Positions 56,643-64,000 of a DNA stretch of 64,000 nt are shown here, one piece after another. The position numbers and the translations under genes were made by a program. Source of the stretch: Aureimonas endophytica (GTDB taxonomy: Bacteria > Pseudomonadota > Alphaproteobacteria > Rhizobiales > Rhizobiaceae); the NCBI RefSeq assembly GCF_014642635.1, contig NZ_BMIQ01000005.1, positions 248,001 to 312,000 of the forward strand, given 5' to 3'. How positions within the stretch are numbered: position 1 is the stretch's first letter; each line of letters opens with the position of its first letter. The notes beneath the pieces are model-generated. The model searched no databases and was not told the DNA's origin. It was given only the letters and a program-made list of their open reading frames with translations.

Positions 56643-57617
56643 ATGGCGACGAGGCGACACGGGGCGATCGAATGGCCGACGGCGATCCTGGCCGTCGTCA
56701 TCCATGGCGGCTGGCTCGCCACGACCTTCTTCTGGGCCGCCCTGCCCTGGCCGCTCCTGATGCTGGTCGGCGGCTGGCTGGTCGCCTGGCACGGCTCCCT
56801 GCAGCACGAGGTGATGCATGGCCATCCGACGCGCCACCGCCGGCTGAACGATCTCGTCGGCTCGGCGCCGCTCAGCCTCTGGCTGCCCTACCGGCTCTAC
56901 AAGAAGAGCCATATGTGCCACCATCGCGACGAGAGCCTGACCGACCCGATCGAGGACCCGGAATCGGCCTATCTGACGGGCGAGGTCTGGGCGCGGCTCG
57001 GCCCGGTCGGCCGCGCCCTGGCGCGGTTCAACAACACGCTGCTCGGCCGGCTGGCGCTCGGGCCGCTGGTGATGATCCTCGGCTTCCTCGCCAGCGAGGC
57101 GGCGGCGCTGGCGCGCGGCGAGCGGTGGCGGCTCGGCGTCTGGGTCCGGCATCTGGCGAGCCTCCTACCGGTGCTCGCCTGGCTGCATCTCGTCTGCGCC
57201 ATGCCGCTCTCCGTCTATGCGCTGGCCTTCGTCTATGCCGGCGCCGCGCTCGGCCGCCTGCGCTCCTTCGCCGAGCATCGCTGGTCGGACGCGGTGGCGG
57301 AGCGGACGGCGGTGGTCGAGCGGGCGGGCCTCTTCGGCCTCCTCTTCCTCAACAACAATCTCCACGTCCTGCACCATCTGCGCCCGGCCGTTCCCTGGTA
57401 TCGCCTGCCGGAGCTCTATCGGGCCGAGCGCGAGGCGCTGGTCCGCCACAATGGCGGCCTCGTCTATGACGGCTATCTCGACATCCTGCGCCGCTTCGCG
57501 CTCCGCCCCCATGACGAGCCGCTCTTCCCGCCGCTTAAGGCAACCGCCCGGGAGACGCCGGCCCCGGACCGCGCCCCCGCGCCCTTCCCCCGAGGTCTTG
57601 TCCCCAGCCTCGATTGA
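56643..57617 (+). CDS. Fatty acid desaturase family membrane protein
   Basis: 324 residues with hydrophobic segments around 15-60 and 175-215. Histidine boxes: HEVMHGH (about 55-61), HMCHHRDE and HVLHHLRP, all needed for the di-iron site. Overall similarity is to the beta-carotene hydroxylase/alkane hydroxylase-like desaturases. The C-terminal 30 residues are Pro-rich. Substrate unknown. No operon partner. Confidence 0.88.
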   Translation: MATRRHGAIEWPTAILAVVIHGGWLATTFFWAALPWPLLMLVGGWLVAWHGSLQHEVMHGHPTRHRRLNDLVGSAPLSLWLPYRLYKKSHMCHHRDESLTDPIEDPESAYLTGEVWARLGPVGRALARFNNTLLGRLALGPLVMILGFLASEAAALARGERWRLGVWVRHLASLLPVLAWLHLVCAMPLSVYALAFVYAGAALGRLRSFAEHRWSDAVAERTAVVERAGLFGLLFLNNNLHVLHHLRPAVPWYRLPELYRAEREALVRHNGGLVYDGYLDILRRFALRPHDEPLFPPLKATARETPAPDRAPAPFPRGLVPSLD

Positions 57618-57654
57618 AGGAAGGATCGGAGATCCGTCGAACCGGAACTCCGTC

Positions 57655-57900
57655 ATGTCCGTCCCGAGCGCGATCGCCGAGCCGCAGAACCTGTCTTCGG
57701 ACGAGACCATGCGCCTCGCCCGGGTCTGGACGCTGGCGCTGGAGGTCTGGCGAAGCGAGGTCGAGGCGCGCGACTTCCTGCTCCGCCCTCATGCGATGCT
57801 GGCCGATCGTCGACCGATCGATGTCATCCTCGCGAGCGAGGGCGGCGCCGAAGCCGTGCTCGGCTGTCTCGGCCGGCTATGCCATGGCAGCGCCGCGTGA
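57655..57900 (+). CDS. MbcA/ParS/Xre-type antitoxin-like protein (DUF2384), orphan
   Basis: 81 residues. ARVWTLALEVWRSEVEARDFL and the following HAMLADRRPIDVILASEGGAE match the toxin-binding domain of MbcA/ParS antitoxins, but the N-terminal HTH is short or absent. No RES-domain toxin follows; the next gene is MarC-like. Probably an orphan. Confidence 0.7.
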   Translation: MSVPSAIAEPQNLSSDETMRLARVWTLALEVWRSEVEARDFLLRPHAMLADRRPIDVILASEGGAEAVLGCLGRLCHGSAA

Positions 57901-58026
57901 GGACGCGACAGCCCGGCCGAACCCGAGCGGGATCGCGGACTTAATCGCATCCGGCCCGGCCATTGCCTTGCGGCCGGGCGCCATGCAGGCTCCGGTCGGC
58001 GCGGCGGGCGGCGAGCGATTCGAGCG

Positions 58027-58707
58027 GTGGACTTTCCCAATTTCGGCACCCATTTCGCCCAGTCCTTCCTGCTCGCCTTCTCGGCGCTGTTCTCCATCGT
58101 CAATCCGCTGAGCGGCGCCCTGATCTTCCGCCAGCTGACGGCCGAGCGCAGCCACGAGGAGCGCCTGGGGCTCGCTCGCCGCATCGGCGCCTATGCGGCG
58201 ATCGTGATGCTGAGCGCCCTGTGGATCGGCGTCTATGTGCTGAACTTCTTCGGCATCACCCTCGCGGCGCTGCGCATCGCCGGCGGCCTCGTCGTCGCGG
58301 CGGCGGCGTGGTCGATGCTCTCGACGCCCGAACAGCGCCAGGAGCGCAAGGAGAACCAGGCGGGCGAGGCGATGCATGCCGACGACGTCGCCTTCTTTCC
58401 GCTGACCATGCCGATGACGACCGGCCCCGGCACGATCTCCGTCGCCATCGCCCTCGGCTCGACGCGCCCCGCGCCCAATGCCGAATTCGCCGCCTTTCTC
58501 GCCGGAACCTCGCTGGCGGCGCTCGCCGTCGCGGCGCTCGTCTGGGTCGCCTATCACTTCGCCGATACGGTGGTCGGCTTTCTCGGCCGAGCGCGCACGC
58601 AGATCGTCAGCCGTCTCGCCGCCTTCCTGCTGCTCTGCATCGGCATCCAGATCATCCTCAACGGCGCGGCCGACGCCGCCGCGACCATCTTCCGACCGGC
58701 GGCCTGA
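58027..58707 (+). CDS. MarC-family integral membrane protein
   Basis: 226 residues with six membrane segments. LLAFSALFSIVNPLSGALIF and FFPLTMPMTTGPGTISVAIA are MarC family hallmarks (NPxG-type and PxTxGPG motifs). The GTG start at 58027 is the only reasonable one. Function unsettled; once linked to antibiotic resistance in error. Confidence 0.9.
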   Translation: MDFPNFGTHFAQSFLLAFSALFSIVNPLSGALIFRQLTAERSHEERLGLARRIGAYAAIVMLSALWIGVYVLNFFGITLAALRIAGGLVVAAAAWSMLSTPEQRQERKENQAGEAMHADDVAFFPLTMPMTTGPGTISVAIALGSTRPAPNAEFAAFLAGTSLAALAVAALVWVAYHFADTVVGFLGRARTQIVSRLAAFLLLCIGIQIILNGAADAAATIFRPAA

Positions 58708-58734
58708 GGCGAGAAGGCGGTGCTTCGGCGGCCT

Positions 58735-59196
58735 TCAGGACGGCAGGGCCTCGCTGCGGCCGGCCTCCGGCGGAGGCGCGGCGGCCGCCACGTCCTTGTC
58801 CGGCGCCGCTCGTTCCGCGAGCAGGCCGCGCCCCCGCGCCGTCAGCCGCAGCCATTGCTGCCCCTGCCAGCCGAAATGCAATTCGATGAGACCGAACTGG
58901 TGAAGCTCGGCCACGGCCTCCAGCCAGGGAAGCCAGTCCTCGGTGAGCATCGCGCCGATACTGTCCTCGGCGGCGTCCGTGTCGTCCAGCCGGGCGAGGA
59001 GGGCGAAGTGCAGGGGCGAGGCCTCGAAGAACCGCAGCTGCGCGCCGGGTCTGAAGACGTGGGGATAGGGCGAAAGGCCTTGCAGCAGCCGGCAGGAGCG
59101 CAGGAGCGCCGCGCGCGCCCTCTCGGCGAGCTGCCGGTCCCAGTCCCGTCCGGCGCGCTGTGCCGCCAGCCGCTCGCGAAACGCCATAGGTGTCAT
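58735..59196 (-). CDS. Conserved hypothetical protein, possible winged-helix
   Basis: 153 residues, family not recognised. Residues 95-125 (WLEAVAELHQFGLIELHFGWQ then QQWLRLTARGRGLLAE) resemble the end of a winged-helix/MarR-like fold. No signal peptide; C terminus is Ala/Pro-rich. Convergent with MarC. Codon usage fits neighbours, so it is probably real. Confidence 0.6.
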   Translation of the reverse strand: MTPMAFRERLAAQRAGRDWDRQLAERARAALLRSCRLLQGLSPYPHVFRPGAQLRFFEASPLHFALLARLDDTDAAEDSIGAMLTEDWLPWLEAVAELHQFGLIELHFGWQGQQWLRLTARGRGLLAERAAPDKDVAAAAPPPEAGRSEALPS

Positions 59197-59276
59197 GGGG
59201 GCGCACTATAGCCGGGCGGAGGCGGCACGGAAGGCGCGCCGGCCGGTGCTTTGCGGGGCCGCCTACCGGCCGGCCC

Positions 59277-60008
59277 TCACTTCCCGCCGTGGCGGCCGAC
59301 ATCGATGACGACGCGGATGCGGCCGGGTTTCGAGGCCTTGACCTGCGTGATGCCGAGCCCGGCGATGAACATCTTCTGCCACGCCGCGGCCCGGAGCGGA
59401 TGGTCGGGCAGCTTGGCCGTCAGCCCGCGCGCCGCCAGCCTCTCGCAGGCCTTGGCGAAGGGCATGCCGTCGGCGATGGGCAGCAAGGCGAGCTCGGTCT
59501 TCGCGGCCGACCAGTCCGCCGCCGAATGGCCGGTGATCCAGAGCACGTAGTCCTCCGTCTCGCGCGGCAGCGCCGCCTGGCCCTTGAGCCAGGCGTCGAT
59601 GCGGCCGGGGCCGGCATTATAGGCGGCCGCCGCGAGCCCGAGACTGCCGAACCTGGTTCGCAGCAGCGTCAGATAGCGGGCGGAGGCGGCCAGCGCGGCG
59701 GGGGCGTCGAAGGGATCGGCAAGGCCATGCTCGGCGGCGGTGCCGGGCAGGAACTGGGCGATGCCCTGCGCGCCCCGGATGCTGACGGCCGCCGGGTTGA
59801 ACAGGCTTTCCCGCCAGATCAGCCGCGCGAAGAAGGACGAAGGCAGGACGCGCCGACCCGCCTCCTCGGCGATCACCCGGCAGGTGTCCCGCGCGAAGCT
59901 CGCCGCGCCGATGCGCGCCGGCGCCGGCTCCTGCGCCGCCACCGGGCCGCCGGACAGGACGAGGACGAGGGCGAGAGCCGGTGGCAGGAGAGCGGCGAAG
60001 CGGACCAT
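59277..60008 (-). CDS. Lytic transglycosylase (SLT family)
   Basis: 243 residues with a signal peptide ending near residue 27 (GGPVAAQE). SLT motifs: the catalytic Glu in LIWRESLFNPAAVS, GAQGIAQFLPGTA and YNAGPGRID. It cleaves peptidoglycan in the periplasm. The ATG at 60008 begins the signal peptide; an open frame upstream (to 60161) adds a basic non-signal segment and is unlikely. Confidence 0.9.
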   Translation of the reverse strand: MVRFAALLPPALALVLVLSGGPVAAQEPAPARIGAASFARDTCRVIAEEAGRRVLPSSFFARLIWRESLFNPAAVSIRGAQGIAQFLPGTAAEHGLADPFDAPAALAASARYLTLLRTRFGSLGLAAAAYNAGPGRIDAWLKGQAALPRETEDYVLWITGHSAADWSAAKTELALLPIADGMPFAKACERLAARGLTAKLPDHPLRAAAWQKMFIAGLGITQVKASKPGRIRVVIDVGRHGGK

Positions 60009-60257
60009 GATGACGCCGACGAGGACCGGCGATTTCGTCCTTTTCGCGGCCGGCGTGGCGCCGCCCTGCCGCATGCCGGGCGCGCCGGACGGGACGAGCC
60101 GTTCCAGGGGCTCGGGGCGCCGTCTTCGCCGATTGTTGGCTACACACCTATAGCTGGACAACTAAGCCCTTTGATTCGCTAGCAAAAAAGACCGGATGTC
60201 GGGTTCGGAACAACGGGCCGCCCCTTGGCTTTCGCTCCGGCAACAGGAGGGCGGACG

Positions 60258-61430
60258 ATGCGGGCACTGACTTGGCACGGCAAGGGCGACATGCGCTGCG
60301 AGAGCGTTCCCGACCCGAAGATCGAGGACACGCGCGACGCCATCGTCAAGGTCACGGCCTGCGCCATCTGCGGGTCCGATCTTCATATCTATGACGGCGT
60401 CATTCCGTCCATGCAGCATGGCGACGTCATCGGCCACGAGGCGATGGGCGAGGTGGTGGAGGTCGCGCCCGGCGCCGCCTCCAAGCTGAAGGTCGGCGAC
60501 CGGGTCGTCATTCCCTTCACCATCTCCTGCGGCGAATGCTTCTTCTGCCAGCGTGGCTATTTCTCCGGCTGCGAGCGCTCCAACCCGAACCGCGAGAAGG
60601 CGGCCAAGCTCTGGGGCAATTCGCCGGCCGGTCTCTTCGGCTATTCGCATCTCCTCGGCGGGTTTGCCGGCGGGCAGGCCGAATATATCCGCGTGCCCTA
60701 TGCCGACGTCGGGCCGATCAAGGTGCCGGACGGCCTGTCGGACGAGCAGGTGCTGTTTCTCTCCGACATCTTCCCCACCGGCTACATGGGCGCCGATTTC
60801 TGCGAGATCAAAGGCGGCGAGACGATCGCCATCTGGGGCTGCGGCCCGGTCGGCCAGATGGCGATCCGCTCCGCCTTCCTGCTCGGTGCCGAGCGCGTGA
60901 TCGCGATCGACACGGTGCCGGAGCGCCTGGCGATGGCGAGCGCGGCCGGCGCCATCCCGGTCGATTTCGGCAAGGAGGACGTCTACGACCGCATCATGGA
61001 ACTGACCGGCGGGCGCGGCGCCGACGCGACGATCGACGCGGTCGGCACCGAGGCCGACGGCACGGCGAGCTTCGATTCCGTCATCGACCGCATCAAGACC
61101 GCCACCTTCATGGGCACCGAGCGCCCGCATGTCCTGCGCCAGGCGATCCATTGCACCCGCAATTTCGGCATCGTCTCCGTCATCGGCGTCTATGGCGGCT
61201 TCGTCGACAAGATGCCGATGGGCTCGGCGATCAATCGCGGCCTCACCTTCAAGATGGCGCAGACGCCGGTGCAGCGCTACCTGCCGCTGCTCTTGGAGCG
61301 GATCGAGAAGGGCGAGATCGACCCCTCCTTCGTCATCACCCACACCGCGCCGCTGGAAGACGGGCCGGACCTCTACAAGACCTTCCGCGACAAGAAGGAC
61401 GGCTGCATCAAAGTCGTCCTGAAGCCCTGA
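60258..61430 (+). CDS. Zinc-dependent alcohol dehydrogenase (glutathione-independent formaldehyde dehydrogenase-like)
   Basis: 390 residues. Catalytic zinc: [13 protein letters not shown] and [12 protein letters not shown]. Structural zinc loop complete: [15 protein letters not shown]. Rossmann motif [14 protein letters not shown]. The [21 protein letters not shown] terminus and [14 protein letters not shown] segment are typical of the formaldehyde-dismutase/FDH-like subgroup. The ATG at 60258 has AGGAGGG 7 bases upstream. Followed after 10 bases by an SDR; likely aldehyde or alcohol detoxification. Confidence 0.9.
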   Translation: MRALTWHGKGDMRCESVPDPKIEDTRDAIVKVTACAICGSDLHIYDGVIPSMQHGDVIGHEAMGEVVEVAPGAASKLKVGDRVVIPFTISCGECFFCQRGYFSGCERSNPNREKAAKLWGNSPAGLFGYSHLLGGFAGGQAEYIRVPYADVGPIKVPDGLSDEQVLFLSDIFPTGYMGADFCEIKGGETIAIWGCGPVGQMAIRSAFLLGAERVIAIDTVPERLAMASAAGAIPVDFGKEDVYDRIMELTGGRGADATIDAVGTEADGTASFDSVIDRIKTATFMGTERPHVLRQAIHCTRNFGIVSVIGVYGGFVDKMPMGSAINRGLTFKMAQTPVQRYLPLLLERIEKGEIDPSFVITHTAPLEDGPDLYKTFRDKKDGCIKVVLKP

Positions 61431-61440
61431 GGACGCCATC

Positions 61441-62226
61441 ATGACCCGTCAATTCGCCGTCGTCACCGGAGCCTCGACCGGCATCGGCTACCATCTGGCG
61501 CGGATCTGCGCCGAACGCGGCTTCGACCTCGTCGTCGCGGCCGACGAGCCGCGCATCCACGAGGCGGCCCGCGACTTCCAGGCGCTCGGCGCGCGCGTCG
61601 AGGCGGTGGAGGCCGATCTCGCCACCGCCGAGGGCGTCGACCGCCTCTATGCCGCCGTCACGGCCTTCGGCCAGCCGGTGGACGCGCTTCTCGCCAATGC
61701 CGGGCGCGGTCTCGGCCGGGGCTTTCTCGACCAGGATCTCGACGCCGCGCTGAAGGTGGTGGAGACGAATGTCAGCGGCACGATCCGGCTGATCCACCGC
61801 ATCGGCCGCGACATGCGCGCGCGCGGCGAGGGCCGCATCCTGATCACCGGCTCGATCGCGGGCTTCATTCCCGGCGCCTTCCAGGCGGTCTATAACGGCA
61901 CCAAGGCCTTCCTGAACTCCTTCGCCTTCGCGCTGCGCAACGAGCTGAAGGAGACGGGCGTCTCGGTGTCCTGCCTGATGCCGGGCCCGACCGAGACCGA
62001 GTTCTTCCGGCGCGGCGACCTAATGGACAGCGATGTCGGCCAGGCGAAGAAGGACGACGCCGCCAAGGTGGCCGAGGACGGGTTCGAGGCCATGATGAAC
62101 GAGGAAGGCGACGTCGTCTCCGGCTGGAAGAACAAGATGCAGGCGGCCCTCGCCAACATCACCCCCGCCGGCCTCCTCGCCGAGCAGCACCGCAAGATGG
62201 CGGCTCCCGGAACGGCGAAGAGCTGA
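61441..62226 (+). CDS. SDR-family oxidoreductase
   Basis: 261 residues: cofactor motif VTGASTGIGYHLARICAERG (residues 8-27), NAGRG, ITGSIAGFIPGAFQAVYNGTK with catalytic Ser and Y-x-x-x-K. Ten bases after the ADH gene, so probably one operon. The long C terminus after the catalytic region (DDAAKVAEDGFEAMMNEEGD) is typical of the DltE-like SDR subgroup. Substrate unknown. Confidence 0.88.
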   Translation: MTRQFAVVTGASTGIGYHLARICAERGFDLVVAADEPRIHEAARDFQALGARVEAVEADLATAEGVDRLYAAVTAFGQPVDALLANAGRGLGRGFLDQDLDAALKVVETNVSGTIRLIHRIGRDMRARGEGRILITGSIAGFIPGAFQAVYNGTKAFLNSFAFALRNELKETGVSVSCLMPGPTETEFFRRGDLMDSDVGQAKKDDAAKVAEDGFEAMMNEEGDVVSGWKNKMQAALANITPAGLLAEQHRKMAAPGTAKS

Positions 62227-63154
62227 CCGATCGCCGGGAGCCATGTGTATCGGCGTTTTCCGGGTAGGGACGCGACCGCAAAGCTCCTCCTTCTCCCGAG
62301 CCGGGAGAAGGTCGCGGCAGCGGGATGAGGGAGCCGTAGAGCGCCGGCGTCCGCATCGATCGGCTGACGCCACCGTTGGCGCCCTACGGTTCCCTCACCC
62401 GCCTGCCGGCACCCTCTCCCGGCTCGGGAGAGGGACGCGGTGGCACCGTCGGCGCTCGCTCGCATCGGCTGCTTCTTCGGTGCCTTACGAGACGAGGCCG
62501 CGCCACCGCATTCTTCTCCCTGCGGGGACAAGTGCCGGCAGGCGATGAGGGGTCGGCGGAGCCGAACGGCGGTCCACCAGTCTCCACCGCCGCATGCCCC
62601 TCACCCGGCCGCTTCGCGGCCACCCTCTCCCCGCAGGGGAGAGGAAGGGCGCCCGTTCTTCGCCCGAGGTGCTCGCATCAACCGCTTCTTCAGCGCCGAA
62701 TAAGGCGGAGGCCGCAAAGCTTCCTCCTTCTCCCGAGCCGGGAGAAGGTCGCGGCAGCGGGATGAGGGAGACGTAGAGCACCAGCGTCCGCACGACGCGA
62801 CGCCGATGCGTGCGCCCTACGGCTCCCTCACCCGCCTGCCGGCACCCTCTCCCGACTCGGGAGAGGGACGCGGTGGTGCTGTGGCGCCTTGCCCGCAAGG
62901 AAGCTTCTTCGGTGTCCTGAGGGACGAAGCCGCCCCACCGCTTTCTTCTCCCCTGCGGGGAGAAGTGCCGGCAGGCGATGAGGGGTCGGCGAAGCCGAAC
63001 GGCCTCTAGACAATCTCCACCGCCGCGTGCCCCTCACCCGGCCCTGCGGGCCACCCTCTCCCCGCTGGGGAGAGGAAGGGCGCCCCTGCTTCTCCGGCCG
63101 TGCCGCTTCTCGGAGAGAAAGCGCGACCTCCCCTCGCCGCGTCGCTCCCCCCTC
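62227..63154. repeat. Tandemly duplicated palindromic intergenic repeat block
   Basis: No gene is seen in 928 bases. Two related elements alternate: A (62279-62445) and A' (62716-62881), each bounded by CTCCCGAGCCGGGAGAAGG and its near-complement CCCGGCTCGGGAGAGGG; B (about 62511-62660) and B' (about 62940-63093), bounded by CTGCGGGG...CCCGCAGGGG-type inverted repeats and containing GGCGATGAGGGGTCGGCG. The A-B unit is thus duplicated with divergence. Resembles RIME-like mosaics of Rhizobiales. Confidence 0.75.
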
Positions 63155-63835
63155 TCAGCGAACCGGCCGGGCCGCCGTCGCGCGGGCGGTTCTGGCAAGG
63201 TAGACCTCGACTCCGGCCCGCGTCAGGAACGAGGCGAGGGCGATGAGAACCGCAACCCAGCGGATGCGGCGCTCGTCGCGGGAGACTTCGATCTGGCGGG
63301 CGGCGAGGAGCGCCTTTTCGCGTTCCGTGATGTCGCCGATGATATGGCGGATGGCGTCCATCGTCGCCTGTTCCATCATGGCGATCTCGCGCCGGCGCGC
63401 CGCCTCGAAGCCCTCGTCGTCGTGAAGGCGGATCGAATCGCGCAATTCGCCGAGCTTGGTGTCGATCAGCCCGTCCAGCCGCGCGACGCGGGCGACCTGA
63501 TCGGCACTGTCGGCGATCCCGTCCTTCAGCGTCGCGCGCAGCCGGACGAGCCGGTCCAGCGCCTTGTCATAGGGATCGAGATAGCGCCGGTCGCCGCTGA
63601 GAAGATAGCCGCGCTGGCCGGTCTCGGCATCGTCGAGCCCGATCAGGACGTCCTTCGTCGTATCGATCACCTCGAACGTATGGACGACGAGATCCTGGTG
63701 CCGGCTGAGGAGGCTGTGCGTCCAGCCGGTGGCGAGGACGCCGGCGGCGATGACGATGCCGACGGGAATCGAGCGCAGGAGCACGGGCGTCGTCAGGACA
63801 TCGCGACGCAGTCTCCGCCACGACCAATCCGCCAT
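63155..63835 (-). CDS. CHASE3-domain membrane protein without output domain
   Basis: 226 residues. One membrane segment near 20-40, a CHASE3-like extracytoplasmic helical domain (about 45-180; DAETGQRGYLLSGDRRYLDP, LRATLKDGIADSADQVAR) and a second membrane segment near 195-215, then a short tail. Sensor kinases usually carry HisKA/HATPase or GGDEF after this domain; none is present and the stop is at 63155. Function unknown; could sense for a separate partner. Confidence 0.78.
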   Translation of the reverse strand: MADWSWRRLRRDVLTTPVLLRSIPVGIVIAAGVLATGWTHSLLSRHQDLVVHTFEVIDTTKDVLIGLDDAETGQRGYLLSGDRRYLDPYDKALDRLVRLRATLKDGIADSADQVARVARLDGLIDTKLGELRDSIRLHDDEGFEAARRREIAMMEQATMDAIRHIIGDITEREKALLAARQIEVSRDERRIRWVAVLIALASFLTRAGVEVYLARTARATAARPVR

Positions 63836-64000
63836 CCCCCGCCCTCCGCTCCGCTTGCTCAGTGCCGAAATCGGACGGCGGCTTCCGATGTCAAATCCCC
63901 GAAGCCAGGTTTCGCGGCGGAACCGCCGTGCCGGGCGGAAAGCGGCAAGAACCGCAGAGGGTCCCGCGAGCGGCGATCCTCCGATCGGCGACGGGAATGT
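63836..64000. other. Intergenic right end of the window
   Basis: No gene or structured element is seen in the last 165 bases; it probably contains the promoter of the CHASE3 gene. Confidence 0.4.

Noticed and set aside
62243-63009. Several short open frames in the 62.2-63.1 kb block
   Set aside because: They are translations of repeated palindromes in multiple frames with no protein-like conservation.
62279-63093. CRISPR-like regular repeats
   Set aside because: Only two diverged long units with internal inverted repeats; no short direct repeats with uniform spacers and no cas genes.

Overview
The window is G+C-rich DNA (roughly two thirds G+C or more in most lines) with dense same-strand operons, frequent ATGA or 8-base stop/start overlaps, many solute-binding-protein ABC transporters and rhizobial-style intergenic palindromes. 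This fits a free-living, nutritionally versatile alphaproteobacterium, most likely Hyphomicrobiales (Rhizobiales); genus cannot be set from the sequence alone. No rRNA, tRNA, CRISPR array, insertion sequence or phage module was recognised.

Layout. 0-12.6 kb: the 5' part of a HexR-like RpiR-family repressor with its operator, diverging from a CUT2 (ribose-type) ABC transporter operon, an SDR, a Zn-type alcohol dehydrogenase, an FGGY sugar kinase, a SorC-type regulator, a DERA-type aldolase and a double-domain (ALDH16-like) aldehyde dehydrogenase. 12.9-15.8 kb: an NMT1/Ssu-type ABC transporter, convergent with a TctD/TctE-like two-component pair (16.0-18.1 kb). 18.3-25.2 kb: an ArsR-like regulator, a GH51 alpha-L-arabinofuranosidase and its CUT1 ABC transporter. 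25.4-34.7 kb (minus strand): an M20 amidohydrolase, HyuB and HyuA hydantoinase/oxoprolinase subunits, a second CUT2 transporter and a GAF-domain gene. 35.2-46.7 kb: a double-VOC protein, then a second deo-type locus: DeoR regulator, second DERA, second ALDH16-like enzyme, FucU/RbsD mutarotase, ribokinase-like kinase and a CUT1 transporter. 46.7-48.2 kb: a MarR regulator with twin palindromic operators diverging from two cupin genes. 48.2-49.2 kb: a small lower-G+C patch with a toxin-antitoxin remnant and an unknown ORF. 49.3-64 kb: mixed genes: TauE/SafE exporter, DnaQ-like exonuclease, a LolD/FtsX/lipocalin-like export operon, a PhnD-like binding protein, a desaturase, an orphan MbcA-type antitoxin, MarC, a lytic transglycosylase, a formaldehyde-dehydrogenase-like ADH with an SDR, a tandem palindromic repeat block and a CHASE3-only membrane protein.

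How the genes work together. The window is mostly carbohydrate and amide scavenging. The most striking feature is two complete but differently regulated transporter-kinase-DERA-ALDH16 modules about 27 kb apart. In both, the expected chemistry is uptake, phosphorylation, retro-aldol cleavage to glyceraldehyde-3-phosphate plus acetaldehyde (or another aldehyde), and oxidation of that aldehyde. The first has two dehydrogenases and an FGGY kinase, so its substrate is probably a polyol or unusual (deoxy)sugar rather than plain deoxyribose. TTTGTGA-type repeats lie in both module promoters. The HyuAB/M20 cluster served by a sugar-type ABC importer is the second candidate for an undescribed catabolic route.
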